A DNA stretch of 64,000 nucleotides, taken from positions 76,358,501-76,422,500 of the forward strand of contig CM060831.1 in NCBI GenBank assembly GCA_030762175.1, given 5' to 3'. The notes beneath the pieces were generated by a model. That model searched no databases, was not told the DNA's origin, and was given only the letters and a program-made list of their open reading frames with translations. The stretch comes from Metallyticus violacea. Taxonomy: Eukaryota > Arthropoda > Insecta > Mantodea > Metallyticidae. The translations under genes were made by a program, and so were the position numbers. Positions 23,641-36,339 of this stretch are shown here, piece by piece; positions within the stretch are counted from its first letter, which is position 1, and each line of letters opens with the position of its first letter.

Positions 23641-23845
23641 AACAATTCTCTATGGGCATTCTGGGCTCAGAAATCTGCTACAATATAACCATACCAGGAG
23701 AGAAGGAGGAGTCTGAAACTTAGTTCTGTTAAAAGGGTAGTCATTCATGTTCTTAGAATGCATTCCTAATTAACATATTTCCTAAATTAATATTCCTTTT
23801 TAAAACAAAGTGCTAAGAATTCTGTAATCTGTGATTTTTTTTTAG

Positions 23846-23991
23846 GAAAATGCCAGTGCAAGGATTTAAATGAAGAAGTGCTGAAACTAAGAGATGAAAT
23901 TGCAGAAAAGACTAAATTGGAGCAGAAATGTGAAGCAGAAAGTAAACAAGTTCAGAAACTTGAGAAGGATCTTAAAGTTTATAAGGACAAA
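23846..23991 (+). CDS. Giant coiled-coil protein, exon c
   Basis: The acceptor (GTGATTTTTTTTTAG) ends at 23845 and the donor (AAA|GTAAGTG) starts at 23992. The two leading bases complete a Gly codon with the G left at 13653. The exon then encodes 48 residues in one open frame, beginning KCQCKDLNEEVLKLRDEIAE and ending LEKDLKVYKDK, in phase 0. Composition and heptads continue the rod of the preceding exon. The intron before it is 10.2 kb and the one after it 14.4 kb, both filled with transposons. Confidence 0.85.
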
Positions 23992-24289
23992 GTAAGTGTC
24001 TATAAATGATTCTCCAACAGTCTTAAGTCATAAGACTTTTCTGACAATCTTCCTTTTTTCTACTTCAGATTAACTATTAGAAGTTAAATGGATGTGGTTT
24101 TTACATGCATGTATGCAGCTTAGAACTTTCTAATCCAAATATTTATTTTTATTGATGTGCTAAGAAACATTACAAAATGGCAGCCATCTAATTCTGGCCC
24201 TGGCCTATTTCTAGCTGTTGCCAATTATAAATTCTTATACAAACTGTATTGTAATTACACCAAACTTTCATTTTAAACAAATAATTCGC

Positions 24290-24500
24290 TAATATCTTCG
24301 GAGTCGAAATATTTAGGACCCTCTTTATGGTTTCACTTAAGGATATTAACTCATGACATGTTTTGCAGAACACTTGTCCACATCCTCAGTTGTTAAATGA
24401 CTTGGATCATTTGTAGAAGAAGTTGGGTAGGTAGGTATCTGGGTTGACTCTGTGGTTTTGTGATAAACTTGAATACAAGAAAGAAAAGAAAGTTCTTCAC
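24290..24500 (-). mobile_element. PLE 3' end (antisense) with degenerate hammerhead
   Basis: The minus strand encodes a PLE-type C-terminal tail (…YHKTTESTQIPTYPTSSTND) like that at 41.2 kb, then CTGAGGA (24383-24389), a poor stem II, AAAA in place of GAAA, and the palindrome ACATGT followed by C (24356-24361, plus-strand numbering). The hammerhead core is therefore damaged at G12. It lies head-to-head with the plus-strand PLE at 24.77 kb. Confidence 0.6.
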
Positions 24501-24770
24501 CATTATCTACATCCTCAAATCTTACTCTAATTTGTTTCCAAAAGCCTCCCTCCAAATCACATCTTCTTAACCATAAATCACCCTTTCCATTCCTTTTTAA
24601 CTCTTCCCCAACTTTGTTACCCAATAGAAATCCCCTACCCCAAACTCCTGAAACATTAAACATTAATTTAACAGGAAACTTCCAACATCTGTTGTATCAT
24701 AAACCAATACCTCAGAACTCCCTCCATTACCCACCCATTATGTGAGCACTTTCACATAATACAAACAGCA
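24501..24770 (-). pseudogene. LINE fragment
   Basis: A minus-strand frame (GDLWLRRCDLEGGFWKQIRV) resembles a similarly oriented segment near 36.77-36.85 kb that belongs to the LINE there. Little else can be said of it. Confidence 0.4.
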
Positions 24771-25450
24771 AAAGCCAATGGGTATGACATAGAAATGGTA
24801 GACAAGAAAGTCAAGAAATACAAACAAGAAAAGAGGTTAAAACAAGTTACAGCATTGAGAGCAAAAAAAGAAACTGCCATTCACAAGAAATTTACTTGTC
24901 ATCCTTGGGCTGCCAAAAAAGTCCAGAAAATACTCAAGAGAGTTTGGGATTACTTTGTCTCCAGTGAACCAATTCAACATAAATAATCTGCTTAACTCCA
25001 GTGATAATGATAGAATACTTGATGAGAAGAAGCCAGGAATATATAAAATCAATTGTTCAGAATACAACAAAGTATATATTGGCAAAAGAAAAAGAAGCAT
25101 TGTAGTTAGGCTAAAAGAACACTGGAAACATCAGATACAATCAGATAGATAAATCAACGATTGCACATCACTTTTGGAGAGATAAATATGATATAGAAAT
25201 GGAATTCAAATTATTGAAATTCATAGATAGATAGACCTTTAAAGCTGGGAAATTGGGGGGAAAAAAATTATCAAAAAATATTTAGATAAGGTTATGAACT
25301 TTGAGATCCCAACAAAAGACAAATTAATCCAAAAGTTGATAAAATGTCCATGAGAGCTACACCAAGTTCATCCATCCAACAATGAATCTGGCAGTTGACT
25401 CACAGCTGATGTGGGCAAAAGCCTGTAAAACATGTTCTGTATAATTCAAT
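24771..25450 (+). pseudogene. PLE-B: RT tail and GIY-YIG endonuclease remnant
   Basis: Plus-strand frames give the RT-endonuclease linker (KKVKKYKQEKRLKQVTAL, then KKFTCHPWAAKKVQKIL). After a frame change come LDEKKPGIYKINCSEYNKVY, IGKRKRSIVVRLKEHW and a stop, followed by decayed downstream sequence with NFEIPTKDK. The GIY, YIG and RLKEH motifs are recognisable. The RT core is absent, so the copy is strongly 5' truncated. A hammerhead-like remnant follows at 25406-25436 (CTGATGT, GGGC/GCCT hairpin, AAAA, ACATGT then T) with core position A9 changed. Confidence 0.7.
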
Positions 25451-25559
25451 GGTAGGTGGAGCATAAGAGTTTTAAATACACTCACTAGCTAATTAAGAAT
25501 ATATTAGTTGCTTCAATGTATGAGTTCTGACATGAAATTAATTTTAAATTTAAACATAT

Positions 25560-26700
25560 ATTGCTTAACTATCTTCAAAGATAATAAGCCTTTGATTAAC
25601 GCTGATTTCTTTTTTGTTTCTCCCATTAACCAGAGGAGCTCAGAACCATTCCTAAGTATGAAAATTCCTTCACAATCCTTATCTCCCTTCCCAACATAAA
25701 CTAATCATCCCTTTCTCAGCTTATTTCCCTTTTTAAATAGCATTATTTTGGTCTTCTCCTGATTCACTTTAAGATTCTATTCTTTACAATATCTCATAAT
25801 TTCTAATAGCACATATCTTAATCCTATCACTGAAATAGATGCTACCATTAAGCCATCAGCATAAAGTAAACAAGTGATTCCAGTTTCTTTATTGCTGGTT
25901 TGTGTATGTAAACCTACCATTATAACATCTACAAACAAGTTGAAAAGAAGAGGACTCGACTTGCATCCTTACCTAAGCCCCCCCCCCCTCCCTCTTGCAT
26001 TACTTCCTCTGTCACAAATCATTTCCCACATTCACCACGAAACATGTTGTCCTTATAAAGCTCCTTCAATAAACCTCCTTACTCATCCCCTTATGCCATA
26101 ATTTGTACCATAAGGGCTTTCTGTTAGTTCTATCATATTTTCTAAATCAACAAGTGCTGCATACATACTATAACTTTTATTTGCCAAATACATATCTACC
26201 ATTGTTTTCATAACAAATACGTTATCAGTCATTCTGCAACCTTTCCTAAAACCTGATTGAAATGGGGAAATTATATATGTTCTCTTCAATTCAGTCATTA
26301 ATTCTGTCATTTAGAATCCCAGTGAAAACCTTACCAAAATTGAACTAAAAGGCAACAATGCCCCTTAGCTACCTGGATCATCAATAGAACCTTTTCCCTT
26401 GGAAATAGTGTGAGTAAAATTCAAATATGAATCGGAGAGAAAATTTTTGAGACCATGGTCACAATGCAAAGCACATATCTTTGGCTTACTATGCTGATAA
26501 ATAACCATTTGAGCTATCATTTTGAGCCTATCATCTCCCATCTGTATACCCTGGCCCTCAAGGTTATCTTCATACATAAATGTTATTCCTAAGAGCTTAT
26601 TTGAACACTCAAATATTTATATCTCAGCCTTCATCGTAAGTGCAATATAAGGTTATTTCTGTCCTGTAGAGGTGGTTTTTCATATAAGGGATGGTTTAGT
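25560..26700 (-). pseudogene. LINE reverse transcriptase remnant
   Basis: Minus-strand pieces run in RT order. SPFQSGFRKGCRMTDNVFVM, then a stretch with MYAALVDLENMIE (cf. 'YAALVDLEKAFD'), lie near 26290-26130. CLLYADGLMVASIS near 25866 has the catalytic YADD changed to YADG. NQEKTKIMLFKKGNKLRKG lies near 25750. Stops separate the pieces. 25451-25559 is unremarkable. Confidence 0.7.
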
Positions 26701-27494
26701 TAAAGTTCAAATCATCATTATTTTAAGTTTATGCTATCACCTCCCCATCCCCCTCTCTCTTCCATCTTATTCAGATTCAGGTTTAACTACTCATGTCTTG
26801 TCTTAATGCTTCTTAATTTACCTTCTAATAATGTAAAATGTTGGAATTGAGTTTCCATTTTGCACAATTATGTCTGAGAAGTATCTTTAAAATACTATAA
26901 CATGTTTATTGTAATGGTTTCCTATGTTTAACATATTTTCGTGGTGTCTTGATGTCTCCTTTATGAACATGTCTTGTATGTGTGCCTGTTTTAATTTGCT
27001 GGTCTTCAATAAATATGCATTGTTGTGAAAACATTTAATCAAAAAGTTAGCTAATGTTAAATTGTAATATTGTTCATAAATAGAGAATTTAGTAAAGATA
27101 GCTGGATATTGCTGAGGCTGATCCTAATATGTTTCTTCTTTAAAATTATACAATTGACATAATGAAGAAATTAGTGCTATTAAAGTGCTTCACCAGCTAT
27201 TCATGATCCATTATTAATCAAAATATTGTAACTGATTGTATAATCAGGAGCTATATGGTTTCCTGCCAAGACATTCCCATCTTCTGTACTTTTTAATTTT
27301 TATGATTTTCAGAAAATGCTATAAAGTACTATTTCAAAATGTGAGTTAATTTTTTAACTGCATTAAATGTTAAATTTGCCATAGGCTGTTGTATAAAGAT
27401 ACTTCCATTTTTAGCAAGATGATTAGCAGTTTCACTGTGGACCAAACCATTATGTGATGGCACCAGTTAAAAAACTATGCTTTTTAAACTTAAA
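26701..27494. other. No recognisable feature
   Basis: AT-rich intron without open frames of interest. Confidence 0.45.
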
Positions 27495-27790
27495 TGTAAA
27501 TTGGAACTTGCACAGTGAAGCCAATGATATTACTTGATATCATTGTATGATTCAGTTGAACTACACACTCTTAATGCTTCACTTACTTTTCATAAATATA
27601 TGGAACCAGTTTCAAGAACATTTAGTTCCCATCTTCAGCCAGGCTAAAGTTCAAGTTCAAAGTTCAGTTGAACTTTAGCCTGACTGAAGATGGGAACTAA
27701 ATGTTCTTGAAACCGGTTCCATACATTTATGAAAAGTAAGTGAAGCTTTAAGAGTGTGTAGTTCAACTAAATCATACAATGATATCAATT
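27495..27790. mobile_element. PLE terminal repeats as an inverted pair (no coding part)
   Basis: TGTAAATTGGAACTTGCACA is followed by ATATCATTGTATGATTCAGT (minus orientation). After a short centre (about 27650-27670) the same block runs in plus orientation, ending ATCATACAATGATATC. Both arms are close relatives of the PLE-A terminal block. No RT or endonuclease sequence lies between them. Confidence 0.75.
27677..27725 (+). ncRNA. Hammerhead ribozyme-like motif
   Basis: CTGAAGA (27684-27690), extra T, GGGAAC … GTTCTT stem II, GAAA (27709-27712), palindrome ACCGGT (27712-27717), then T. Stem II has lost its closing pair relative to PLE-A. The left arm carries a minus-strand counterpart (TCTTCAG at 27632-27638) whose hexamer reads ACTGGT. 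Confidence 0.55.
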
Positions 27791-28955
27791 AACTATGCTT
27801 TTGTTAAGTTTAGTTAGAATCTAAGATTATTTGGCTTCTAGAAAATAAATTGCTTGCTATAACAATAATAGCGCTGTAGAATCAGTGTTTGAAATAATAA
27901 TGTCAAAATAAAGTGGAAATGATTTCAATTTCTCCATTAAAATTTAAAGATTACCTAAGGAAATGTAAAATGAAAAAAAAATATGTATATGTGGTTGCAG
28001 TAACTGCTCCATTTTTGTTGGACATTAGAAATCCATCAGTAAAAATAAGGAGCCATTCTTCAATAGGTAATCTATTATTCACGATTTTCAAAGCTAATAA
28101 CTTTAATATATCAGCTGGGGATACCACGTTTGTTAACATCTACCAAATCCAGATAATGTTATTCCTACTGTTTGTGTTGAGTTAATCTTAGGAAATGAAT
28201 GTTCTTTATAAATTAAAAAAGTTATCTTTCTCTTAACATTATAACTTTTAAATTCAGAGTTTTCTTGCAATTTTAGATTAATTCTAAATATTTAGTCTTA
28301 ATCTGCAAGTGCTGAATGGAAGTCTACAGCGGTTTTCAAATGGGATGATGCATGACTTGGAGCAGCAAATGCGCATTCTCCAGAGTCTTGTAATGTTGCC
28401 TGCAAAGTTAATCCCTCTCTTGCAAATGCCATTTATGCTAGATTCTAAATAATTAATCTATGATGAATGTAAAAAGCAATTTTTACACATGACTGTGAAA
28501 ATTACATTACTTTTCATTGTACAGACAAATAAGTATTCCTTATATTTGGTCATAGCCAGATAAACTGTTAGTATCATACTAATTATATAATTATAATAGT
28601 GTTACACTACATTCCCATTGAAAAATGACACTGTTATATAACTTACATTTATTGCATTTTCCTTTAAATAGTGGCGTTGTTCACAACATAAGAAAAAACA
28701 GGTATATGTTGAATATAACATATCCCTTGTTCCTTGTACGAAATGTTGGAGAACATTATTATTTATTTATTTATTTGTTTATTTATTTATTAATCCCATA
28801 AACCCATTTACACCCTCTTTAGAAATGCTGTGTACCTACATTTATGCTGATGCTTAAGTACTTCCCTGAACCAAAGTTTGCAATTTATTATAGTAGTTCC
28901 TTTCAGCAACAATACTATGGTCTCTGATATCTGAAGAACTTGTAACAGTTCCCTA
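27791..28955. other. Intron; (TTTA)n repeat only
   Basis: Short frames only. An ATTT/TTTA repeat occupies about 28756-28793. A transposon may begin in the last part of this interval, but no motif marks its edge. Confidence 0.45.
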
Positions 28956-28959
28956 GCCT

Positions 28960-31584
28960 TACAAAAGATTTGTTGATGAGAAAGACAATCTGAATTTTAG
29001 AAATGCACAGCAACTTATTGCAAATAGGGAGCTACTGTCTTCCACATTTGCGGCAAGGCTAGAAAATTTGGTTCTAGTGGCACCACATTTTTTGTGTCTT
29101 TTAGAAAACACATTGGACCTCCCAAGAGGATTACAAACTTAAATGACTTTGACAGGATTTTGTACACAGGGCTGTATTAGAATTTTACAACCATGGAGAA
29201 TTTCCAATAGTACAAAGGGTAACGGACAAAATAAGAACTAAAATATCATATATTGGTTCTATTTAATACACTTAAAGAGTTCTGCAAAGTTTAGGGTTCA
29301 GATATATAAAAGAAAATTACAGATGTGAATTTTTAATGGGGAGGAGTGACATTGTTGCATCAAGGATAAGATTCTTACACAAAATTTACAAAATTCGAAT
29401 TTCTAGTGATACAAGATTATATTTTACTAAGACAAAATTTGGGTGAGTATAAACCACTCATAAAATTCGATCTGGCACTTTTCCAAAATGGGTGACCTGA
29501 AAGTACCTTTGGGAAAGGCAGCTGATTCATCATTTATCATGTAGGATCTGCTATGAGAGGATTCCTATTAAAAACAAGTGGATTTTTCAGTCCAAAACCA
29601 CTTCAGATTATCATGAAGAAATGATGCTGATATGTTTAAAGACAGATTTTTTAAGAGATTCCTAAATTATTTAGAAGAAGGATTAGAATATTTAACAATT
29701 TGTACTCTCTATATCTCCCTAGACTTCACCAGCCTTGTTGCTGCATTTCCTAGGCTCTATAAACTCAAACACTCGATTAACAAGTTATAGGGCCCTTCCT
29801 ACTATTTCCAGTTTATCTTCTCACACTACACATTCTTCACTGTCTTGCTTATTAATATTTCTCATCCATTTATCTCTCATTTTATCTAAGTACATACTGA
29901 TTTCCATCATCCCTTTTCTTGCTTTAACTTCAATATCTTTTTCCCCACAATTTCTTTTAGTAAATTAGACCATCTTTGCTTTTTCAACTTCTCCTTAAAA
30001 AACTTGGTTTCCTCACAGTCTAGTAATATACACCAATTATTTTCTTGCTGACAACATAATGGGCATTTATTCAGCCTCCCCTTTCATAGCTCTTGTTTTC
30101 ACCCATGTAGAACCTTCTGTTGCTGATTTATGACATATTTCGACACATAGTTTCCTTATTTCAAACCATTTTTATTTTTCTATATACATTCAATGACGTT
30201 TTCAGTTTAAAATTAGCAAATAGCTCTTGCCTTTTAATATCTTTGGTTCTTAACCTAACCTCTTTGCAGAACCCCCTTCCTAATACTCTCCCGGTCCTCC
30301 ACATGTACCCAAAACCAATTTTTTCTAGATTTTCTTTTATCTTGTTTATCTTGGTTAAGCTTTTGCCTACCTACCAGACACTGATATAAGACACTATGCT
30401 TCTGTAAATTATTAATTCTAAACCAGTATTTCAATACTCTCCATAATTTTCCCTTTACTGCTCATTCTACCTAGTTCGGCAAAGCTCTGGGTAAACTCAA
30501 TATTTGTTTGCAGAAGTTTCTGTTTATTAGATTCACATTAACCCACCCTTCCTCCAAACCCCATATCCCAACTCCTTAGAGCATTTTGGCCTCCACCACT
30601 GCCCCATAGACTCTCTCCAACCAATTTACTTGCATCCATGGAATTTTATCCAAGCATGCCCTAATAACTTTCAAGGAAAGCTTCCCTTTAGTTAATACCA
30701 TCTTCTTTTGCTCACTCCATCCACCCTTACTACTTACTCTCACCTCTGAGTACTCAAATTTATTAACTATCTCAGTTTCTCTTCCTTGCCAACACCATTT
30801 CTCATCTTTCCTTAACTTGTTGCCCTTTTTAAAGACCACAATTTTTTTATTTGCTTGGATTGATACGTAAGCTCCATTTAATGCAAAATCAATCTATTGC
30901 TTTAATTGATTTGTTTAATCCTACATTAGATGTGGACATTTTTCACAAAATCATGCAACCCTGGTATTTCATTATTATTGATTATTGGAATGTGGCTATT
31001 TACTGCATTAATTTCCTCTAGGATATCATCAATGAACCAATTAAACATAATAATTGACCCCATATCATTCAGTTCTTCAAAGTAAAATTCTAAATAGAGC
31101 CAGCAAAAAGACCAAATTATTGAATGATTACAATGAATTTTTGGCATCAGACACTAAAACTGAGCTATTGCAGTGGGTACTTCTGTTCATAAACCAGGAT
31201 AAAATGTATTAGCTGGATATATTTGCTAAAGAAAGGGGCCACTAGGTAACATGCCATTACCAGTATAATCCAATTGAGCTTGTGTGGGCTCAAATAAAAC
31301 AGTGTAGAGAAAGAAACATCACTTTTAAACTGAAAGATGTAGAATGACACATTCATGAAGAAATTGACAAAGTGACACAAAAAGACTGGGAATCCTGCAT
31401 GCAACATGCTGAAAATTTACAAGAAGATGAGTTGATGAAAGAAATAGGATGCAACAAAATTTTAGACCCTGTCATCATAAATTTGCAAGACTCAAATGAG
31501 AAAGACAGTGATGATGACTAACTGCCTCCCGACATAACCAGTAGTGATGATGGCAGCACAGAACAGTCACTTACTTTGGATTAA
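28960..31584 (+). pseudogene. DDE (Tc1/mariner-superfamily) transposase split by a LINE
   Basis: The left half (about 29140-29690) has AVLEFYNHGEFPIVQR, SLGFRYIKENYRCEFLMGRS with DIVASRIRFLHKIYKIR, a PLGKAADSSFIM segment and KTTSDYHEEM. These are in the order of a DDE_3-type transposase ('VLDFYNEGK…LKSLGFRYKK…RQDIVAQRI…VPLGKG…GDYHDEM'). The right half (31079-31584) resumes with EPAKRPNY, NPIELVWAQIK-like sequence, KDWESCMQHAENLQEDELMK and an acidic tail ending QSLTLD and stop. Between them lies a minus-strand LINE. The frames of both halves are damaged. Confidence 0.65.
29690..31078 (-). pseudogene. LINE inserted in a DDE transposon, 5' truncated
   Basis: From 31078 leftward the minus strand gives IIMFNWFIDDILEEIN and an IPGL segment where YADD is lost, then MVFKKGNKLRKDEKWCWQGR, KFEYSEVRVSSKGGW and KLSLKVIRACLDKIP, ending VNWLERVYGAVVEAKML. 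This is the post-catalytic and thumb region of a LINE RT. Stops accumulate toward 29.7 kb. Its 5' edge abuts transposase sequence at 31079, so it inserted into that element. No target duplication could be made out. Confidence 0.7.
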
Positions 31585-32684
31585 AATATCAGGTAATTAA
31601 TTCAATTAGATAGCATGTTATGTTTGTGCGTGTATGTTAAAAAGTGTTTAAATCCAATATATCAGTTTTGTTATAGGAAGTTGTGCAAATGAAATTGGGA
31701 TTATAAAAAGTGCAAAGTGGAAACACTTTCCAGTTCTTGCCTCCCACTGGCTACTGCTCATGACTCTTCCCATTTGAAAGCCACTCTAATTAATTTTTCA
31801 TATTGCATAACAGTAACTTTTTCCAATTTATATCTGATGAGAAACAGATGTGTTAACTTTATATTGCAGTTATCAGTGTAGTTTTGATTGTATCTGTAAT
31901 TAATCTGAGACTGTGATGTTCTAATTGTCTGATTTTTTTCAAGTACCAATGTGATTGCTGATTTTAGATAAACACTACATGAGATGCAGAGTGCTTGAAT
32001 ATTCCCACTTCATTTCTGACAAAAAGAAAAAATTGATTTTGAATGATTTGGTTTATTTATAAACAATCTTTAATATCTTGGGTCATCAGTGTGGTTTTCA
32101 TTGAATGCACTAGATACAGTTCCAAGGAAAAAATTAAAATCTGATGCACCTAAACATAAAAAAGGAAATTTGAACTGCTGAAAAAGTAAAGAGAATTATT
32201 TCTTGCAGATTTCTATAAAAGTTTGGATTTCATCTCATCTAAATGAGGTACACTTGTAAAAGACAATGTAAGATACATATAATGCTCTGCAATTAAAAAA
32301 TGTTTATTTGATGACATATACTGGGAGATCAAATTTTATCTATTTTATGGTAAGTCATTTGAAATTAATGATGTCACTATTGCAAAGCAAATTCCTTCAT
32401 ATAATCAGCACCAGTTGATCTAGTTCTGAGAATTTACTGTGGAAGGCAGGAATGTGCCTTATGCAATATGCAGCCTCCAAGTAATCATTACCTGTTTTGG
32501 TGAAATTGCTGTGAACTGTTTACATCCATATTAGTGCTCTCCCCATGGTAGTGCAGCCATACAGTTATGTTAACTGAAGGCACAAACATGGAAATAAGTA
32601 TGACAGGCTGAATTGTTAATGGACATAAACATATTAAAGCTATCACCAATAATGGCTCAGATTAAGCAGATAGAACCATCCTAA
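31585..32684. other. Intron with a SINE-2 scrap
   Basis: TTTGGTTTATTTATAAACAA at about 32048 and the following 50 bp are the inverted 3' end of SINE-2 (see 44.7 kb). Nothing else was recognised. Confidence 0.4.
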
Positions 32685-34885
32685 ACTAATATAATAAACT
32701 TGTTCACACCATTCCATTTACTTGCATAACACTAGGACATGTTTTGGAAACACTAGCTTCCACTAGCTTGGAAACGGTTGTTCACCAACTGCTGCTACTG
32801 GAATTGGTGGCTGGATCCCAAAGTGTTTCTGGCAGTCTTTGATGGTTCTAGGGAACTTGCTGAGTTCATCCATGGACAGAACGTCAAAATTCATGAAATA
32901 TTTCGTATTTTTTAAAATAAAAATTTTTTCCTAAGTGGATAGGTCCATTGGGTTGTGAAGCTCCTTCAGTAGCTTTGTCTCTGGTTTAATTTCATGATTA
33001 TTGGTCCAAAAGTGAACTGCCACTGCTGATGTATCAATCTGGTTGTAAAGAATATTCCTAAAGTGTTCTTTTATCCGAGTTTCCAAATTTCTCTTCATTT
33101 CTTACTCAAAATAAAATGCAGTACAATTTTAGATAATCTAAAAAATGGAAAGAAACACAACTACAAAAGTACAGTAAAACAGTTTAAAGACAAACCAGTA
33201 ATATACACAAAGGGGGTAACTTAAATAAAATGGCCATCTTAGACAAAAATTATTATATAAACAGAGTAGAAAACATGTTAAAAGGGGAAGATTGCAAACC
33301 AAGTGAAAAGAATTCTTAAAAATTTAACCAAAACACTGAAGGAAGTTAAAATATTATGCAGTGCTAAAAAACAGAGAATCACATAGAGCAGTCCATACAT
33401 ACTACCTAAACTTTATGTACTTCCAAAAATCCATAAAAATGATAACAACACGAGACCAATAATTAACAATATCAATTCACCAACATACCAAATAGCAAAA
33501 AAGTTAATTGACATTTTCAACTCTTCTCAAAAATTCAAAGCTTGAGCTTTGATGCTCAAATTCATTTGATTTAGTTGGAAAACTTCAAGATAGCAGAGTT
33601 GCAACAGGAGTTGTAATGGTTTCGTTTGATGTAAAAACCTTATTCCCAAGTATACTAATAGAGAATCATACACAAAAGTTAAAGAAATGGTTAATCTCCT
33701 TAAATTTGCAAACAAAAGAAATGGAAGACTTACTAAAACTTTTAACATATACATCAAACAAAATTTCCTTAGTTTTAACAAAAAATATTACCATTAAGTT
33801 TAGAGCATAGCAATGGGAAACTGCTTGTTCCGTTTCTAGCAAATTTATTCATGAGCTCCTTTGAAATTTGTATCACAAGAACTTTCCCTTTAATTTTCTT
33901 GGAATAGGTATGTAGATGACATTCTGAAAAATTCCTAAGATGCTCTGAAACTTCTTAATTTACAACATAAATCTATTCAGTTTACCATAAAAGAGGAGAA
34001 TAATGGGTGGTTCCTATTGCTGGATTTAAAAATTATAAGAAAGGGAGACAGACTGAACTTTGGAATCCATAGAAAAGAGACATACACACAGAAAATTATA
34101 TAAAAATAAAAAAATTGTGCCACATAAATATTCGGTGTTTTACAGCTTGGCACCCAGAATAATTAATATCCTACTAATAGAAACAGAGTACAAAATGTAA
34201 TACCAACAATAATTAATATAGCAACAACCAATGGTTTCAATAATGGCACAGTAATAAAAATTATCAATTAATTTAAAAGACAAAAATCTATAAGAGAGGT
34301 TTCCACACTGAAGAACATCAAGGAAAGTTATAAATTCAAAAGTTTCACATACTGTCCAACTTACCACAACAAATTCAAGAGGATATTCAAAGAATTTGGC
34401 ATAATGTTAGCCCCAGAGAACAAATGTAATATCAATACTTTATTAGGTTCCAATGTAAAAGACACCAAACCAACATAACAGAAATCAGGAATTTTTTAAA
34501 TCAAATGTGCAGACTGTGATCAGAGATACATTGGAAAAACTAAGAGAAATTTGGAAATTCAGAGAAAAGAACACTTTAAGAATATTCTTTTTAAGCAGAA
34601 TGATAAATCAGCAGTGACAGCTCAGAAGCAAAGCTGCTGAAAGAGGTTCCTAACCCAATGGAGCTATCCACTTGAGAAAAGATTTTTATTTTAAAAAATA
34701 AAAAAAATTTAATGAATTGTGCCACCAATTCCAGTCAGCAGTTGGTCAACAGCTGATGATGGAAGCCAGTGCTTCGGAAACATGACTAGTGTTATGTAAG
34801 TAAATGGAGTTAATGAGCTAGTTGATTACATTAGAGCAGGATATTTTAACACTAGATTGTCTACAGCTTTGTAAGTACAATTTAT
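32685..34885. mobile_element. PLE-C: inverted partial copy plus longer sense copy
   Basis: 32685-33105 (minus) is a PLE 3' end with part of the GIY-YIG domain. 33110-34885 (plus) is a longer copy. It has KLYVLPKIHKNDNNTRPI-like sequence near 33415, a RYVDD at 33906-33920, a LNLQHKSIQFTIKEE stretch, linker KSFTYCPTYHNKFKR near 34340, a decayed GIY-YIG and a hammerhead-like motif. All frames are full of stops. The plus copy ends ACAGCTTTGTAAGTACAAT, the same terminus as PLE-D and PLE-F. CTGATGA (34753-34759), a GAAGC/GCTTC hairpin and GAAA (34777-34780) remain, but the hexamer reads ACATGA, so U16.1 is lost. Confidence 0.75.
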
Positions 34886-35189
34886 TTAATTAAACATTAA
34901 AAATGTGAACCCTCCTTGATAATGCTCATGCTCATTTGTTGTGTAGCACTTGGCTCAGAATTCTTCCTTGTCTGTCGGCAAATGTAAAAGCAAGTAATAA
35001 GTCTTTTGTTTACAAAATATGCATTTGTATCAATTCTTTAACTACTTGCTAGGTTTCACAGTATCATACTCTCAAAGCTGATACCCCTTCATCACCTCAC
35101 TAAAGCAAGGTGTGCTGACTAGAAGTTATATCATAAAATTAAACATGTGTTACAGTAAAATCCCTTTTCACCCAGTGTTCACCCATACT

Positions 35190-35460
35190 TGAAATACTTG
35201 TAATAGATAGGGCTACAGACATGGACCATTGAGTGAGCGGTCTGCAGTTTGAATCTTCCATGGACTTTCCTCCCTCAGTTAGTTTTTTCCTGGTTTTCCC
35301 TCAGTCCTTAACATAGACAAATGCAGGGGAAGGTATCCTAAACTTAGGCTGGAGCTCTTTCTGCTCAAAATTTTTTTTTCCCATTTATCATTTCATTTAA
35401 TGTATCGTTAGTGCCCACTACCTGTGAGACCATAGTAGTTAAAACTGGCATAAAAAAATA
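35190..35460 (+). mobile_element. SINE-1, sense copy
   Basis: A tRNA-like head with B-box-like CAGTTTGAATCTTCC (near 35248) is followed by the SINE-1 body (GGTTTTCCCTCAGTCCTTAA; AGGTATCCTAAACTTAGGCT) and the 3' end GCCCACTACCTGTGAGACC. It is the reverse-oriented counterpart of the copies at 38.7, 46.7 and 59.7 kb. Confidence 0.7.
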
Positions 35461-35689
35461 GATGAGATTATAGTATCATACTTCTTCAAATTTCATTTAC
35501 CCTACCATTGTTGTTTTGCTGCTGCAGTGTAGTTAATTTTGATATTTTGTTCATTTTATATGAGTCTATACCATATGTTGAATGAAGAATGAATGAATGA
35601 ATTTCTTCATATAATATTTTTAACATGTAAATAGAATCAATTTCATGCATTTTCAACAAACAAGTAAACATGTTAAAATCATGTCAATA

Positions 35690-35870
35690 TTAATTCAATT
35701 TGGAATCAAACACAGTGAAACAACATTAGTAATTTCTTCTGAGTCTTAATATTTAGAACATTCTTTTCACATTTACATGTTCTGAATAAATCTCATGTAA
35801 GTGAAACTATAGAGTGTTCTAAATATTTCAACTTGGAAGAGATTATGTTAAAATCAATTTAACTTATACA
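35690..35870. mobile_element. PLE terminal-repeat remnant, inverted pair
   Basis: TCAATTTGGAATCAAACACA and TTCTTCTGAGTCTTAATATT, then an inverted partner (GTGTTCTAAATATTTCAACT). The same strings occur at 60.48-60.61 kb and, scrambled, at 4.75 and 41.1 kb. No coding sequence. The rest of 35461-36335 is unremarkable. Confidence 0.45.
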
Positions 35871-36339
35871 TTGATGATATTATTGAAGGGATCCAGAGCA
35901 AATACATTTACCAGTAATTCATAATAAGGAATCTGTAGGTTCTGGTCCTAGCCACTTTTCCTATAGACAGTTACAATATTTCATACACCCATACAATTAT
36001 TAAATTGACAAATAGCTAATAATGAACTATAAAATCACAAATATCTTTCAACTTCTTTATTTCAGTGGTGAATATTCCCTTCTTCAGATGACCAGAAGAC
36101 AAACACTGACACTTATCATGAAAGCTGCATCTTTGGCAGTTTAGAGATGAATTTTCCCTACCCTATTCTTATACCCTTAAAGAAATTCATTATACACATT
36201 ACCAACTCTAAACTAATGCTTAGTACATACAAGTTAAATTCAACCTTCACTCTACTTATTTGGCATAACCACTATTACCTCAAAATCAACAGATATAAAT
36301 GGCTATGTACTTATAATATTATCTAATAATCTAATAAAA

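Noticed and set aside
28757..28795. CRISPR-like or other structured repeat arrays
   Set aside because: The short repeats here are simple microsatellites; the genome is eukaryotic and no spacer-repeat pattern exists.
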